Source: JADFQT01 sp047516825 (GTDB taxonomy: Bacteria > Chloroflexota > Dehalococcoidia > Lucifugimonadales > UBA3495). From it: a stretch of DNA of 12,169 bases. The notes under the pieces are model-generated. The model was not told the origin of the DNA. It made no database searches and worked only from the letters and a program-made list of their open reading frames with translations. This document shows, piece after piece, positions 1 through 7,154 of this stretch. Location of the stretch: positions 1 to 12,169 of the forward strand of contig JAKZUA010000057.1 in assembly GCA_047516825.1 (NCBI GenBank). Reading direction: 5' to 3'. Numbering within the stretch: the first letter of the stretch is position 1; each line of letters opens with the position of its first letter. The position numbers were made by a program, and so were the translations under genes.

Positions 1-33
1 CACCTAAGGGCCGCTTCACCTGTACTGTCGCTA

Positions 34-265
34 GAAGGATGTTTAACAAGCCTGGTCCCTTGTCCCGGGTGACATAGGACGCAAGGTAATCCGGCAGAGT
101 TAGCCGGAGCCCCTTCTCCCTTGATGTGAGAAGGCTGGAATCAGGGTGATACCCCTCACCTCAATCCTCTCCCACAAGGGGAGAGGATGCCGATGCCGGG
201 ACGTTCAAACACCTGGAATCGAGAAGGCAAGGACCTGAGAAGGCAAGGACCTGATTAAACACCCG
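34..265. repeat. MITE-like inverted-repeat element, copy 1 (decayed)
   Basis: This is a non-coding element whose core (109-187) matches 6221-6299 at 70 of 79 positions without gaps. The core holds two hairpins: a first one around 113-133 with one mismatch, and a second with a perfect 9-bp stem (165-173 with 179-187). Its outer ends resemble the ends of copy 2: GAAGGATGTTTAACAAGCCT starts at 34 and TTAAACACCC ends at 264, but both have decayed. The segments between core and ends are only weakly conserved. Removing an internal 16-bp duplication gives about the same length as copy 2. No transposase is encoded, so it would be non-autonomous. It ends about 60 bases before sufD. Confidence 0.6.
221..252. 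repeat. 16-bp perfect tandem duplication inside element copy 1
   Basis: GAGAAGGCAAGGACCT occurs twice back to back (221-236 and 237-252). The same part of copy 2 (around 6332-6348) has only one related unit, so the duplication probably arose in this copy, for example by replication slippage. Confidence 0.85.
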
Positions 266-326
266 GTAGGGGTGAAATTCTGCCACCCTCGCCGCATTAG
301 CGTACCGGAACCGTGCCTTAGTAATA

Positions 327-1682
327 ATGACGCAAGTTTTAGACCAATATTCGGGGTACTTGGCCCAATATGAGGAGTTGGAGGCCAGCTGGGAGGCGAA
401 CCGCCTGCCCTGGCTGGCCCAGCTTAGGAGCCATGCTTGGTCGCGCTTCGCCGCTCTGGGTATGCCCACGGCCCGTCGGGGCAACGAACAATGGAAGTAT
501 ACCAACGTCGGCCCGATAGCCAATGGCTCTTTTGGACACCCGGTTGGTCTGGACCCAAACAAAGATTTTGCACCGGACCGGATAGCCCAAGTGGCTCCCT
601 GGCAAGAGGATTGGCTAAACCTCGTATTCCTGGACGGACGGTTTTCCAGTTCCCTTTCCTCTGCCCCCCTGACCAATGGTGTTTATGCCGGGGGGCTGGG
701 CGATATCCCGGCCGAGCATTCCAACGTGCTGCGGCAGCACCTGGGACAGTACGCCCTGGTGGAAGATGACGGCTTCACCGCCCTGAACACAGCTTTTCTG
801 CACGATGGTCTGTTCGTCCATGTTCCCGAGAGAGCTCCGGCTCCCGCCCTGATCAACCTGGTATTCGCCACTACGGACCGGCAGCAGCCCCGGGTGACCT
901 ATCCCCGAGTGCTGGTGGTTGCCGGTCCCGGAACCCAACTCACTCTATCGGAAAGCTATGTCAGCCTTACCCAGGAGCCCGGCTTTACTAACGCGGTCAC
1001 TGAAATCGTTTTGGAAGAGAACTCCCAGGTCCGGCATTGCCGGCTGCTGCTGGAAAATCAGCAGGCCTTCCATGTGGGCACCAGCCGGGTCTACCAGGCG
1101 CAGAACAGTAGCTATACCTCGACCAGCTTCGCCAAAGGCGCCGCCCTGGGCCGCAGCGATCTCCACTGTCTATTGGACGGTCCCGGAGCCTTCTCCACTC
1201 TGAGCGGGCTTTATTTGACCACCGGAACCCAGCACATGGACAACTTCATTAACATCGAGCATGCCAAGCCCAATGGCACCAGCCGTCTCCAGTACAAGGG
1301 CATTCTGGACGGGCACTCGCGAGCTGTTTTTGGCGGTATGGTACTGGTGCGGAAAGACGCCCAGCATACCGACGCGCACCAAACTGACAAGAACTTGCTC
1401 CTGTCGGAAGACGCCGAAATCGATACCAAACCCAGCTTGTTTATCTACGCCGACGACGTTAAATGTGGCCATGGCGCCACCGCCGGTCACATAGATGCCG
1501 AAACCCTTTTCTACATGCGAAGCCGGGGGTTGGACCTGGAAACGGCCAGCCGTATCTTGGTTCAGGCCTTTGCCGGAGAGATCATAGAAAAAGTGGAGCC
1601 GGAGGCTCTGCGGGATTATCTGGAAAGGTTGTATGCGGGGGATGTTTCGGTTCCAGGGCTTGGCTTAGGAGGTACCCCATGA
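327..1682 (+). CDS. sufD: SufD, Fe-S cluster assembly scaffold subunit
   Basis: The 451-residue product belongs to the SufB/SufD family and is slightly longer than E. coli SufD (423 residues). In the SufBC2D complex it helps build Fe-S clusters in the cytoplasm. The N-terminal half has the family pattern PWLAQLR, then RRGNEQWKYTNV near residues 50-61. The C-terminal beta-helix end carries DDVKCGHGATAGH (H382, corresponding to E. coli SufD His360) and LFYMRSRGL, followed by the typical AFAGEIIEKV. ATG 327 is the first start after an in-frame stop at 273-275. No convincing Shine-Dalgarno sequence precedes it, which is odd for the first gene of a tight operon. It overlaps sufS by four bases (ATGA). 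SufB and SufC are not in the window. SufB is the main alternative; the length, the lack of SufB-type cysteine motifs and the place before sufS favour SufD. Confidence 0.93.
   Translation: MTQVLDQYSGYLAQYEELEASWEANRLPWLAQLRSHAWSRFAALGMPTARRGNEQWKYTNVGPIANGSFGHPVGLDPNKDFAPDRIAQVAPWQEDWLNLVFLDGRFSSSLSSAPLTNGVYAGGLGDIPAEHSNVLRQHLGQYALVEDDGFTALNTAFLHDGLFVHVPERAPAPALINLVFATTDRQQPRVTYPRVLVVAGPGTQLTLSESYVSLTQEPGFTNAVTEIVLEENSQVRHCRLLLENQQAFHVGTSRVYQAQNSSYTSTSFAKGAALGRSDLHCLLDGPGAFSTLSGLYLTTGTQHMDNFINIEHAKPNGTSRLQYKGILDGHSRAVFGGMVLVRKDAQHTDAHQTDKNLLLSEDAEIDTKPSLFIYADDVKCGHGATAGHIDAETLFYMRSRGLDLETASRILVQAFAGEIIEKVEPEALRDYLERLYAGDVSVPGLGLGGTP
1667..1673 (+). promoter_or_regulatory. Shine-Dalgarno sequence that fixes the sufS start
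   Basis: AGGAGGT lies five bases before ATG 1679, inside the end of sufD. It chooses 1679 over the far longer reading frame open from 1463 and gives a protein of normal SufS length. Confidence 0.85.
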
Positions 1683-2914
1683 CTTCCGCCACCTCCGCAT
1701 TTGACGTAGCCAGAATCCGGGAGGATTTCCCGGTTCTGAAGCAGCTGGTCAATGGCAAGCCGCTGGTCTACCTGGATAACGCCGCCACCAGTCAGAAACC
1801 CCAGTCGGTGATCGATACCCTGGTGCGTTATTACACCACGGAGAACGCCAACGTTCATCGGGGGGTGCATACCCTCAGCCAGCTGGCGACTGATGATTAC
1901 GAGCAGGCCCGAACTCAGGCCAAAAAGTTCATCAATGCCAAAGAGGACGAGGAGATAATCTTCGTCCGGGGCACCACCGAGGCAATAAACCTGGTGGCCC
2001 AATCCTTCGGGCGCCAGAAGATATCCCATGGAGATGAAATAATCATCTCCACCATGGAGCATCACTCCAACATAGTGCCCTGGCAGATTCTGTGCCAGGA
2101 GAAGGGCGCCAATCTGCGGGTGATACCGATCAACGACGCTGGCGAATTGCTCCTGGACGAATACGAAAAACTGCTTAATCCCCGAACCAAGCTGGTATCC
2201 ATAGTGCATCAATCCAACGCCCTGGGCACAATCAACCCGGTAGAGGAAATGGTCCAGATCGCCCACCAGCAGGGCGTGCCAGTCTTGCTAGATGGCGCCC
2301 AAGCCATCGCCCACGTGAGCGTAGACGTGCAGCAGCTGGGATGTGACTTTTACGCCTTCTCGGGGCACAAGCTATACGGCCCCACCGGAATCGGCGTGCT
2401 TTACGGCAAGGCCGAGCTGCTGGAGGAGATGCCGCCCTACCAGGCCGGTGGGGAAATGATCCGTTCCGTGACCTTCGAAAAGACTCTCTACAACGTCCTG
2501 CCCAACAAATTCGAGGCGGGAACCCCCAACATTGCCGGAGCCATTGGTTTGGGGGCTGCCATATCCTATGTCAACGACATTGGCATGGACCAGATATTTG
2601 CCTACGAAAGCGAACTATTGCAGTACGGCACAGAGCGTCTCTCGACCATCGGCGGTTTGACCCTCATGGGCACCGCCGCCAAAAAGGGCAGCGTCCTCTC
2701 CTTCGTGATGGACGGGGTTCACCCCCACGACATCGGGACCATCCTAGACGCTGAAGGGATCGCCGTCCGCACGGGTCACCATTGTGCCCAGCCGTTGATG
2801 GACCGGTTCGGAGTACCGGCCACGGCTCGGGCATCTCTGGCTTTCTACAACACCAAGGAGGAAATCGATGTTCTGGTCAAGGGCATCGACCGGGTTATCG
2901 AGGTCTTCAGCTGA
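1679..2914 (+). CDS. sufS: SufS cysteine desulfurase (group II)
   Basis: This 411-residue PLP enzyme converts L-cysteine to L-alanine and leaves a persulfide on its active cysteine, the sulfur source for Fe-S clusters. Visible residues: H128 in MEHHSNIVPW (ring-stacking His), D205 and Q208 in DGAQAIAH (PLP pyridine side), K231 in SGHKLYGPTG (Schiff base), C369 in RTGHHCAQPLM (persulfide Cys) and R384 in TARASLAFYN (substrate carboxylate). The 15-residue gap between C369 and R384 equals that between C364 and R379 in E. coli SufS. The RTGHHC context is typical of group II enzymes that use SufE or SufU as sulfur acceptor, which fits the next gene. It overlaps sufD by four bases and its stop shares one base with the sufU start, implying translational coupling. 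Confidence 0.96.
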   Translation: MTSATSAFDVARIREDFPVLKQLVNGKPLVYLDNAATSQKPQSVIDTLVRYYTTENANVHRGVHTLSQLATDDYEQARTQAKKFINAKEDEEIIFVRGTTEAINLVAQSFGRQKISHGDEIIISTMEHHSNIVPWQILCQEKGANLRVIPINDAGELLLDEYEKLLNPRTKLVSIVHQSNALGTINPVEEMVQIAHQQGVPVLLDGAQAIAHVSVDVQQLGCDFYAFSGHKLYGPTGIGVLYGKAELLEEMPPYQAGGEMIRSVTFEKTLYNVLPNKFEAGTPNIAGAIGLGAAISYVNDIGMDQIFAYESELLQYGTERLSTIGGLTLMGTAAKKGSVLSFVMDGVHPHDIGTILDAEGIAVRTGHHCAQPLMDRFGVPATARASLAFYNTKEEIDVLVKGIDRVIEVFS

Positions 2915-3363
2915 TGTCCGACCTCAACGAGCTATACCAGGAGATACTGCTGGAGCACAACAGCAAGCCCAGGAACTTTCGCAAACTTGACCAGGCCAAT
3001 CATACCGCCGACGGCTTTAATCCTCTTTGCGGAGACCGAATCAGCCTCTATCTTCAAGTTGAAGATGGAGTCATCACCGATGTGGGATTTCAGGGCACCG
3101 GCTGTGCCATCTCCCGAGCCTCCGCCTCCATGATGACCCAGAGCATCAAGGGGCAAAAGCTGGAAACCGCGGAACAGGTCTTCGACCAGTTTCACAAGAT
3201 GCTGACGGAGCCGGATGCGGAGCTGGATTACGACCAATTGGGAGACCTGGAAACCCTGGCCGGAGTTGCTGAGTTCCCTACCCGCATTAAGTGCGCCATA
3301 CTGGCCTGGCATACCCTGCGGGCCGCCATCGAAGGAAAAAGCGACGGCGTAACCACTGAGTAG
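2914..3363 (+). CDS. sufU: SufU, Zn-dependent sulfur acceptor for SufS
   Basis: The 149-residue protein is of the IscU/SufU fold. SufU takes the persulfide from SufS by a zinc-ligand swap and passes sulfur to the SufBCD scaffold. The Zn ligands are in place: C39 and D41 in FNPLCGDR, C64 in GTGCAISRAS and C127 in TRIKCAILAW. The stretch of about 62 residues between the second and third cysteines includes the extra loop that separates SufU from IscU. The ATG is the TGATG overlap with the sufS stop; GAGGT at 2900-2904 can serve as ribosome binding site. A start at 2782 in the same frame is open but would lie inside sufS and add 44 residues foreign to the family. It is probably the last gene of the coupled operon. 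Confidence 0.94.
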   Translation: MSDLNELYQEILLEHNSKPRNFRKLDQANHTADGFNPLCGDRISLYLQVEDGVITDVGFQGTGCAISRASASMMTQSIKGQKLETAEQVFDQFHKMLTEPDAELDYDQLGDLETLAGVAEFPTRIKCAILAWHTLRAAIEGKSDGVTTE

Positions 3364-3390
3364 CGCGAGTGCTGGCTCAATTAATTTTCA

Positions 3391-3423
3391 TTGATTGGTC
3401 ATCAGGACTCCTTTGATTGATCA
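3391..3423. repeat. Direct repeat TTGATTGRTCA with 22-bp period
   Basis: TTGATTGGTCA (3391-3401) and TTGATTGATCA (3413-3423) differ at one position and are two helical turns apart in the gap before the second SufU-like gene. The spacing suits a tandem operator, but no known regulator site was recognised and chance is possible. Confidence 0.3.
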
Positions 3424-3477
3424 AGACTAATCGAATCCTCCCGGCTCCGGAGACTTCCCCTTAAACCTCTGGCGACC

Positions 3478-3483
3478 TAAAAT
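3478..3483 (+). promoter_or_regulatory. Possible -10 element for a leaderless mRNA
   Basis: TAAAAT (TANNNT pattern) ends six bases before ATG 3490, so transcription would begin at or next to the start codon. No Shine-Dalgarno sequence is present and no good -35 box was seen. The call rests on spacing alone. Confidence 0.35.
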
Positions 3484-3489
3484 ACTCTT

Positions 3490-3978
3490 ATGCCACAACT
3501 ACCCGATGTCCCTTTGGATGGACTCTACGGCAAATCCATAATGGACCACTACCGCAGTCCCCGTCACCGATCCCCCCTCGCTTCCTCCGACATCGAGTTC
3601 GAGGAGTTCAATCCCTTCTGCGGGGACCGGATCATCCTGCAGCTAAAGCTGGACGATGCCGGCCGGATCGCCCAGGTCAGCAGTCGCTCCGAGGGCTGCT
3701 CCATAATTCAGGCAACGGCCTCCATGATGGCGGAAGCCTTGCTAGGCAAGAGCCTGGAGCAGGCCGCGGCGCTGGACCAGGCTTTTCGGGCTATAATGCG
3801 CGGGGAAGGATTGGACCAGAGGTTTGCTCCCGAGCTGGGGGACCTGCTGGCGATGCAGGTGGTCCGTGAGTATCCCGTGCGGATAAAATGCGCCCTGCTG
3901 CCCTGGCTGGCGCTGGAAGAGGGTATGGAGAGCCATGAATCAAAGCGGGGCGGACCAGGAGGGACCGGACGTGACTAA
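3490..3978 (+). CDS. Second SufU-like Fe-S scaffold or sulfur-transfer protein
   Basis: The 162-residue protein is a paralogue of the SufU encoded just upstream and likewise cytoplasmic. All four Zn/Fe-S ligands are kept: C44 and D46 in FNPFCGDR, C70 in SEGCSIIQATAS and C134 in VRIKCALLPW. The inter-cysteine loop has SufU length (about 63 residues). It differs in an extra N-terminal stretch of about five residues and a Gly/Lys/Arg-rich tail after residue 148 (ESHESKRGGPG). The gene is separated from sufU by 126 bases, has no Shine-Dalgarno sequence and may have its own promoter (TAAAAT at 3478). It could be a second sulfur acceptor, a SufU with a different partner, or a scaffold used under other conditions. 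The ligand set argues against a pseudogene. Its exact role cannot be told from sequence. Confidence 0.85.
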   Translation: MPQLPDVPLDGLYGKSIMDHYRSPRHRSPLASSDIEFEEFNPFCGDRIILQLKLDDAGRIAQVSSRSEGCSIIQATASMMAEALLGKSLEQAAALDQAFRAIMRGEGLDQRFAPELGDLLAMQVVREYPVRIKCALLPWLALEEGMESHESKRGGPGGTGRD

Positions 3979-4011
3979 GAATTTATCTCAAATATCTTAT
4001 ATTTCGGTGGA

Positions 4012-4041
4012 CCGTCCTTCGAGGAGCTCAACACGAACCGG
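4012..4041. repeat. Possible relic of a dispersed intergenic repeat
   Basis: The stretch GTCCTTCGAGGAGCTC and the following ACACGAACCGG resemble, from memory, a short repeat (GTCCTTCGACAAGCTCAGGA type) scattered between genes in many environmental bacterial genomes. It sits in the 173-base convergent gap between the second sufU-like gene and the lipoprotein gene. No clear terminator was seen in this gap. Confidence 0.3.
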
Positions 4042-4151
4042 CGGTGTTCTTGATCCGTTAGTGTTGGGCCTTTGGAGCCGGGTTTTGAGATAGTGGCTAG
4101 GCAAAGGATGTTCAAAGACTGATCACGGCTGATCCCGGACTAATCTGTAAA

Positions 4152-5882
4152 TTATCGCTGCAGCCAGGTTCTGGACCAGAAAATATACTCGGAGAGAGCG
4201 GTGTTGGGGTGAAACCCCTTGAGGTCCCAGTTGAAGGCCCAGCGCGAGGTTTCGCTACCCGGACTAAACAGGTAGGCCTGATCCAGCAAGTAGGCCTGCA
4301 ACTCGATCAGTTGCTGGCGGCGGATAGCCGGATCTGGCTCTGAAGCCTGCCGCTCTATCAGGGAGTCCAAAACCGGATCCTGGTGACCCAGCAGATTTAC
4401 CGGGCCCCGGCTGTGGAGCAGCCCCAGCAAAAATCCGTTGGTAGTGGGCGTTTGCGGCGCGCTGCCAATGATTAGCTGAAAGGACTCCTTCTCCTGCAAC
4501 AGCAGCTGATTGTAGTGGGAGGGATGAATTGCCCGCAGGTTGGGGGCAAATCCTACCGCCCGCAGATCCTCCGCGATGCCTTTGCCCAAGTCCAGATGGG
4601 CCTGGCTTGAATCGGCCACTGCTATGTCTATGATCAAAGGCAGTTTGACTTCGGCGCCGGCCAGCAGCTCTCGAGCATCGGTTGGACTGGCGAAATAATC
4701 GTCGCGGATGGTGTCCCGAGTCAGAAGCCAATCCGGACTGGGAACCGGCACGCCGACGCCGACGGAGCCGTGTCCCTCCCGCAGGGAATACACGTATTCC
4801 CAGGGATCTATTGCCTGGAAAACGGCGCGACGTATGTCGGCCTGGCCCCCCAGAGTGGTCTGGAGATTGGCCCAGAGCAGCAACCCGGACCCGCCCTGCT
4901 CCGCGATACTGGCGTTAAATTCGGCGCTGCTGGAGCTCAGCTGATTCCATTCCCTAGGCGGCAGGTTCACCACATCCACCTGGCCGGCTCGAAATGCGGC
5001 CACCTGTTTCGTCGCGGAGGATGGAGCCAGAGGGGACGGTCTGACCAGTTTTATCACCAGCTCATCCAGGTAGGGCAGGCTCTCTTCGAAATAGTCCGGG
5101 TTTCGGCTAAACGCCGTGCCCACGCCCTCCTCCGAACTCTCCCAAATCCAGGGTCCGGTGCCCACCACCGGACTCTCCTTCAAATCCACGTACTGCTCCA
5201 CTACCTCCTCGGCGATGATCTTGCTGTGACCGTCGGCCAGCGCCAGCAGGGCATCGGAATCCAGGTAGGCGCGGCTTACCCGCAGGATGTCCGGCTCCGG
5301 CGCCTGGAACCCAGATATGCCCCGGTCGGAGAACAGTTTGGCGTGGGGACAACCCTCGGTCTCCATCCTTTGGTAGCTGTAGACCAGGTCTCCCGCCACC
5401 AAGGGCCGCCCGTCAACCGGATTCAGGTTCTGCCAGCGGACATCCGGACGCAGCTGAAACTCATAGTCAAAGTCGGAGGTTAGGCGCCAGCTTTCACACA
5501 GGTCGCATTCCAACATCAGACTGGGCTGCTGAACCAGCGGACCGGTGCGCAGCCGCAGCAAGCGGCTGTAGGCCAGGCCGGGGCCCAGGGCGGCTAATGT
5601 CTCCTGACGGACCTGGTGAACGTCCCGATGCGGGATGTCCGCCGCACTAACCAGAGTCAGGGTGCCGCCGGCTGACCCGTCGGGCGAGTGAGACACGACC
5701 GGTGTGGGCATCGGCGCCGGCTTGGCGGTGGGAGTGGGCTGCTGGCTAGTAATTGGTATTGTGAGAACTGGGCTGGGTGCAGGTTCTACAGACAAGGCCG
5801 GCGGCTGGGTTGAACAGCCCGCCAGCGTGACAAGAAGCAAAACTTGAGAAAAGATCAAGCCGATCAATGGATAACGCCGCAT
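4152..5882 (-). CDS. ABC transporter substrate-binding lipoprotein, family 5 (peptide/nickel type)
   Basis: The 576-residue protein is an extracytoplasmic solute-binding lipoprotein of the SBP_bac_5 (oligopeptide/dipeptide/nickel) family. Residues 1-22 form a signal peptide ending in the lipobox LAGC with lipidated C23. A Pro/Thr/Ser-rich linker (about 24-68) then tethers the binding domain, which starts with GGTLTLVSAAD near 72. Family landmarks follow: CESWRLTSDFDYEFQLR and VRWQN, GDLVYSYQRM (164-173), GTGPWIWES, SRNPDYFEESLPYLDEL, and DIRRAVFQAIDPWEYVYSLREG. The start is supported by AGGAGG (5889-5894) five bases upstream. No permease or ATPase gene adjoins it, so it is an orphan or works with a transporter encoded elsewhere. 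The ligand cannot be read from sequence. A CxxC pair (C126, C129) just before the ESW motif is unusual. Confidence 0.9.
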   Translation of the reverse strand: MRRYPLIGLIFSQVLLLVTLAGCSTQPPALSVEPAPSPVLTIPITSQQPTPTAKPAPMPTPVVSHSPDGSAGGTLTLVSAADIPHRDVHQVRQETLAALGPGLAYSRLLRLRTGPLVQQPSLMLECDLCESWRLTSDFDYEFQLRPDVRWQNLNPVDGRPLVAGDLVYSYQRMETEGCPHAKLFSDRGISGFQAPEPDILRVSRAYLDSDALLALADGHSKIIAEEVVEQYVDLKESPVVGTGPWIWESSEEGVGTAFSRNPDYFEESLPYLDELVIKLVRPSPLAPSSATKQVAAFRAGQVDVVNLPPREWNQLSSSSAEFNASIAEQGGSGLLLWANLQTTLGGQADIRRAVFQAIDPWEYVYSLREGHGSVGVGVPVPSPDWLLTRDTIRDDYFASPTDARELLAGAEVKLPLIIDIAVADSSQAHLDLGKGIAEDLRAVGFAPNLRAIHPSHYNQLLLQEKESFQLIIGSAPQTPTTNGFLLGLLHSRGPVNLLGHQDPVLDSLIERQASEPDPAIRRQQLIELQAYLLDQAYLFSPGSETSRWAFNWDLKGFHPNTALSEYIFWSRTWLQR

Positions 5883-6140
5883 TCCACCCCTCCTGAGTTA
5901 AACCCTGAAACCACAATATTAGTGACTATCTCCAAGCGACCCATGTCATTCCGAAGAAGCCCTTCGGCTAGAGGAGACATTTTGAGATAATTATTTAGCC
6001 CCGTTTTTTTTTGAAGTAGGATGATTGTCTACGTTTTCGGGATACCCGCTATTTTAGAGCAGACCCTACCCTGGTCATCCAGGCAATTGGTGAACATAAT
6101 ATGGGGATTTTGGCGAAAGAGACTCCGGGGAGCCGCCGCA
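5883..6140. other. Non-coding gap upstream of the lipoprotein gene
   Basis: No gene is visible. It contains a hairpin CCGAAG-AAGCC-CTTCGG (5951-5967) within a stretch resembling known dispersed repeats that begin TGTCATTCCGA, a run of nine T (6004-6012), and two more short hairpins (CGGG-ATA-CCCG near 6039-6049; CCTGG-TCAT-CCAGG 6070-6083). No convincing promoter for the - strand gene was found. Confidence 0.5.
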
Positions 6141-6368
6141 TTTTAGAGGGTGTTTTAAAAGCCTCGCGCATTGTCCGCGCTAGAATAGAGAAATGCGCAT
6201 CCTGGTATGGCCTGACAATAGCCCCTTCTCCCTTGATGGGAGAAGTTTGGGATGAGGTTGATGCCCCTCACCTCACTCCTCTCCCACAAGGTGAGAGGAG
6301 GCTGAAGCCCAAACCCGCATAACAGCTTGAGCCTGGAAGTCAAGGAGCTTTTAAAACACCCTCTTAAA
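6141..6368. repeat. MITE-like inverted-repeat element, copy 2 (well preserved)
   Basis: The element is bounded by 22-bp terminal inverted repeats (6141-6162 and 6347-6368) that match at 21 of 22 positions around GAGGGTGTTTTAAAAGC. If the true ends are the GAGGG/CCCTC bases (6146 and 6363), TTA lies on both sides and could be a 3-bp target duplication. The core (6221-6299) matches the core of copy 1 at 70 of 79 positions. Its first hairpin is perfect (CTTCTCCC-TTGAT-GGGAGAAG, 6225-6245) and its second has one mismatch. No transposase is encoded. It lies between the lipoprotein and DinB-like genes, both on the - strand. Confidence 0.7.
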
Positions 6369-6412
6369 GAGATTTCTGGCGCGGGCGGTGTAGTGGGGGG
6401 TATTCGCAGGGT

Positions 6413-6952
6413 TCAGACAGGCGCCGTGTAGTTTGATGGGAAGGCGTTGGAGCCCCGAATCAGCCCCTTAACATAGGCAATCTGACCCGTGTGCTGGTAA
6501 AACTCGCCGATGATCTGGCGGAACATGCTGGCTACCGAGAAGTCCGGCCTGCGCTCTCGGGGAATAACTTCAAAGTCCTCCGGCTGAAGCCCGCGCAAGT
6601 AGTCCAGAGTGCCGGCGCGCACCGCCGCTCCGTAGCGCAGCAATTCCGGCAAGTCCAAGGCCGGAAAGTTGGTGACCTGCTCCTGAGTGTGGCCGTAGCC
6701 GTTGTCCCGGGCCGGCAGCCCAAACCGCTCGTTCCAGCCGTCACGCTCCCAGAGCTCCGGTTGAAACTGGGTAAAGAACTGGAGCCACATATCCTCCACT
6801 CGCAGCATGTGCCACAGCATCCAGCCGATGGGATTGGCCTCCGGTGTAGCTCGCCAGACCAGCTCCTCTGGGGTGAGGTCCTGGACCGCCTCCAGCAGAA
6901 AATCCTGCTCCCTGGCCAGAGCATCCTCAATGAAATGACTCAGCGTAATCAT
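6413..6952 (-). CDS. DinB-like four-helix metal-binding protein
   Basis: The 179-residue cytoplasmic protein fits the DinB/YfiT superfamily, whose members bind a divalent metal and include thiol transferases and stress-induced proteins. The first helix pattern ends in H48 within WHMLRVEDMW. The C-terminal helix has EFYQHTGQIAYVKGLIRG, with H154 as second metal ligand. The position four residues before H154, usually a third His, is E150 here, so the metal site is either altered or completed by glutamate. GAGGAG-like bases just upstream (complement of 6957-6963) support the start. It stands alone, with element copy 2 on its downstream side and a divergent pyrG on the other. Its substrate is unknown; a thiol-dependent transferase or detoxification role is a family-based guess only. 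Confidence 0.82.
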   Translation of the reverse strand: MITLSHFIEDALAREQDFLLEAVQDLTPEELVWRATPEANPIGWMLWHMLRVEDMWLQFFTQFQPELWERDGWNERFGLPARDNGYGHTQEQVTNFPALDLPELLRYGAAVRAGTLDYLRGLQPEDFEVIPRERRPDFSVASMFRQIIGEFYQHTGQIAYVKGLIRGSNAFPSNYTAPV

Positions 6953-7154
6953 GTAACTCCTCTAATCCCGGCAAATTCAGGGGGCCGTATTTACTGCGGA
7001 TAGCCAGCATAGATGATACTACAGGGTCAGCCGGCTGGAATGCGGGGCACAGCCGAGGCGCGACCCGGTTTCAGGCTGCCGCGCCACCGGCGCCGGCGGC
7101 GGAGGAGAAAAACCCGGTCAAAAAAATCCGTCGCAGTCCTACTGCCAAATGTGC
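6953..7154. other. Divergent gap between the DinB-like gene and the pyrG promoter
   Basis: No gene is visible. The stretch is GC-rich with a possible 6-bp stem GGCGCG/CGCGCC (7057-7062 and 7080-7085) and the palindrome CCGGCGCCGG (7087-7096). Either could be structural or protein-binding; no function is assigned. Confidence 0.4.

Noticed and set aside
91..107. Hairpin CCGGC-AGAGTTA-GCCGG as terminator of an upstream gene
   Set aside because: There is no T-run after it and it lies within repeat copy 1.
161..676. 171-codon - strand frame
   Set aside because: It lies over the sufD start and repeat copy 1, has no family resemblance and opposes a well-supported gene.
1463..1678. Upstream extension of the sufS frame
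   Set aside because: It lies inside sufD, is not part of any SufS family sequence, and the strong AGGAGGT before 1679 fixes the start.
3935..4093. 52-codon + strand frame beginning inside the end of the second SufU-like gene
   Set aside because: GGAGAG lies upstream, but the peptide matches nothing known to me and crosses a probable repeat relic. It might be a remnant of a suf-linked small gene; support is too thin.
6004..6012. T9 run as an intrinsic terminator
   Set aside because: No stable stem directly precedes it on the + strand and no + strand gene ends nearby.
6101..6322. 73-codon + strand frame (and the opposite 6155-6343 frame)
   Set aside because: It is a translation of repeat copy 2; peptides such as APSPLMGE and PHLTPLPQGER are hallmarks of this repeat, not of a protein family.
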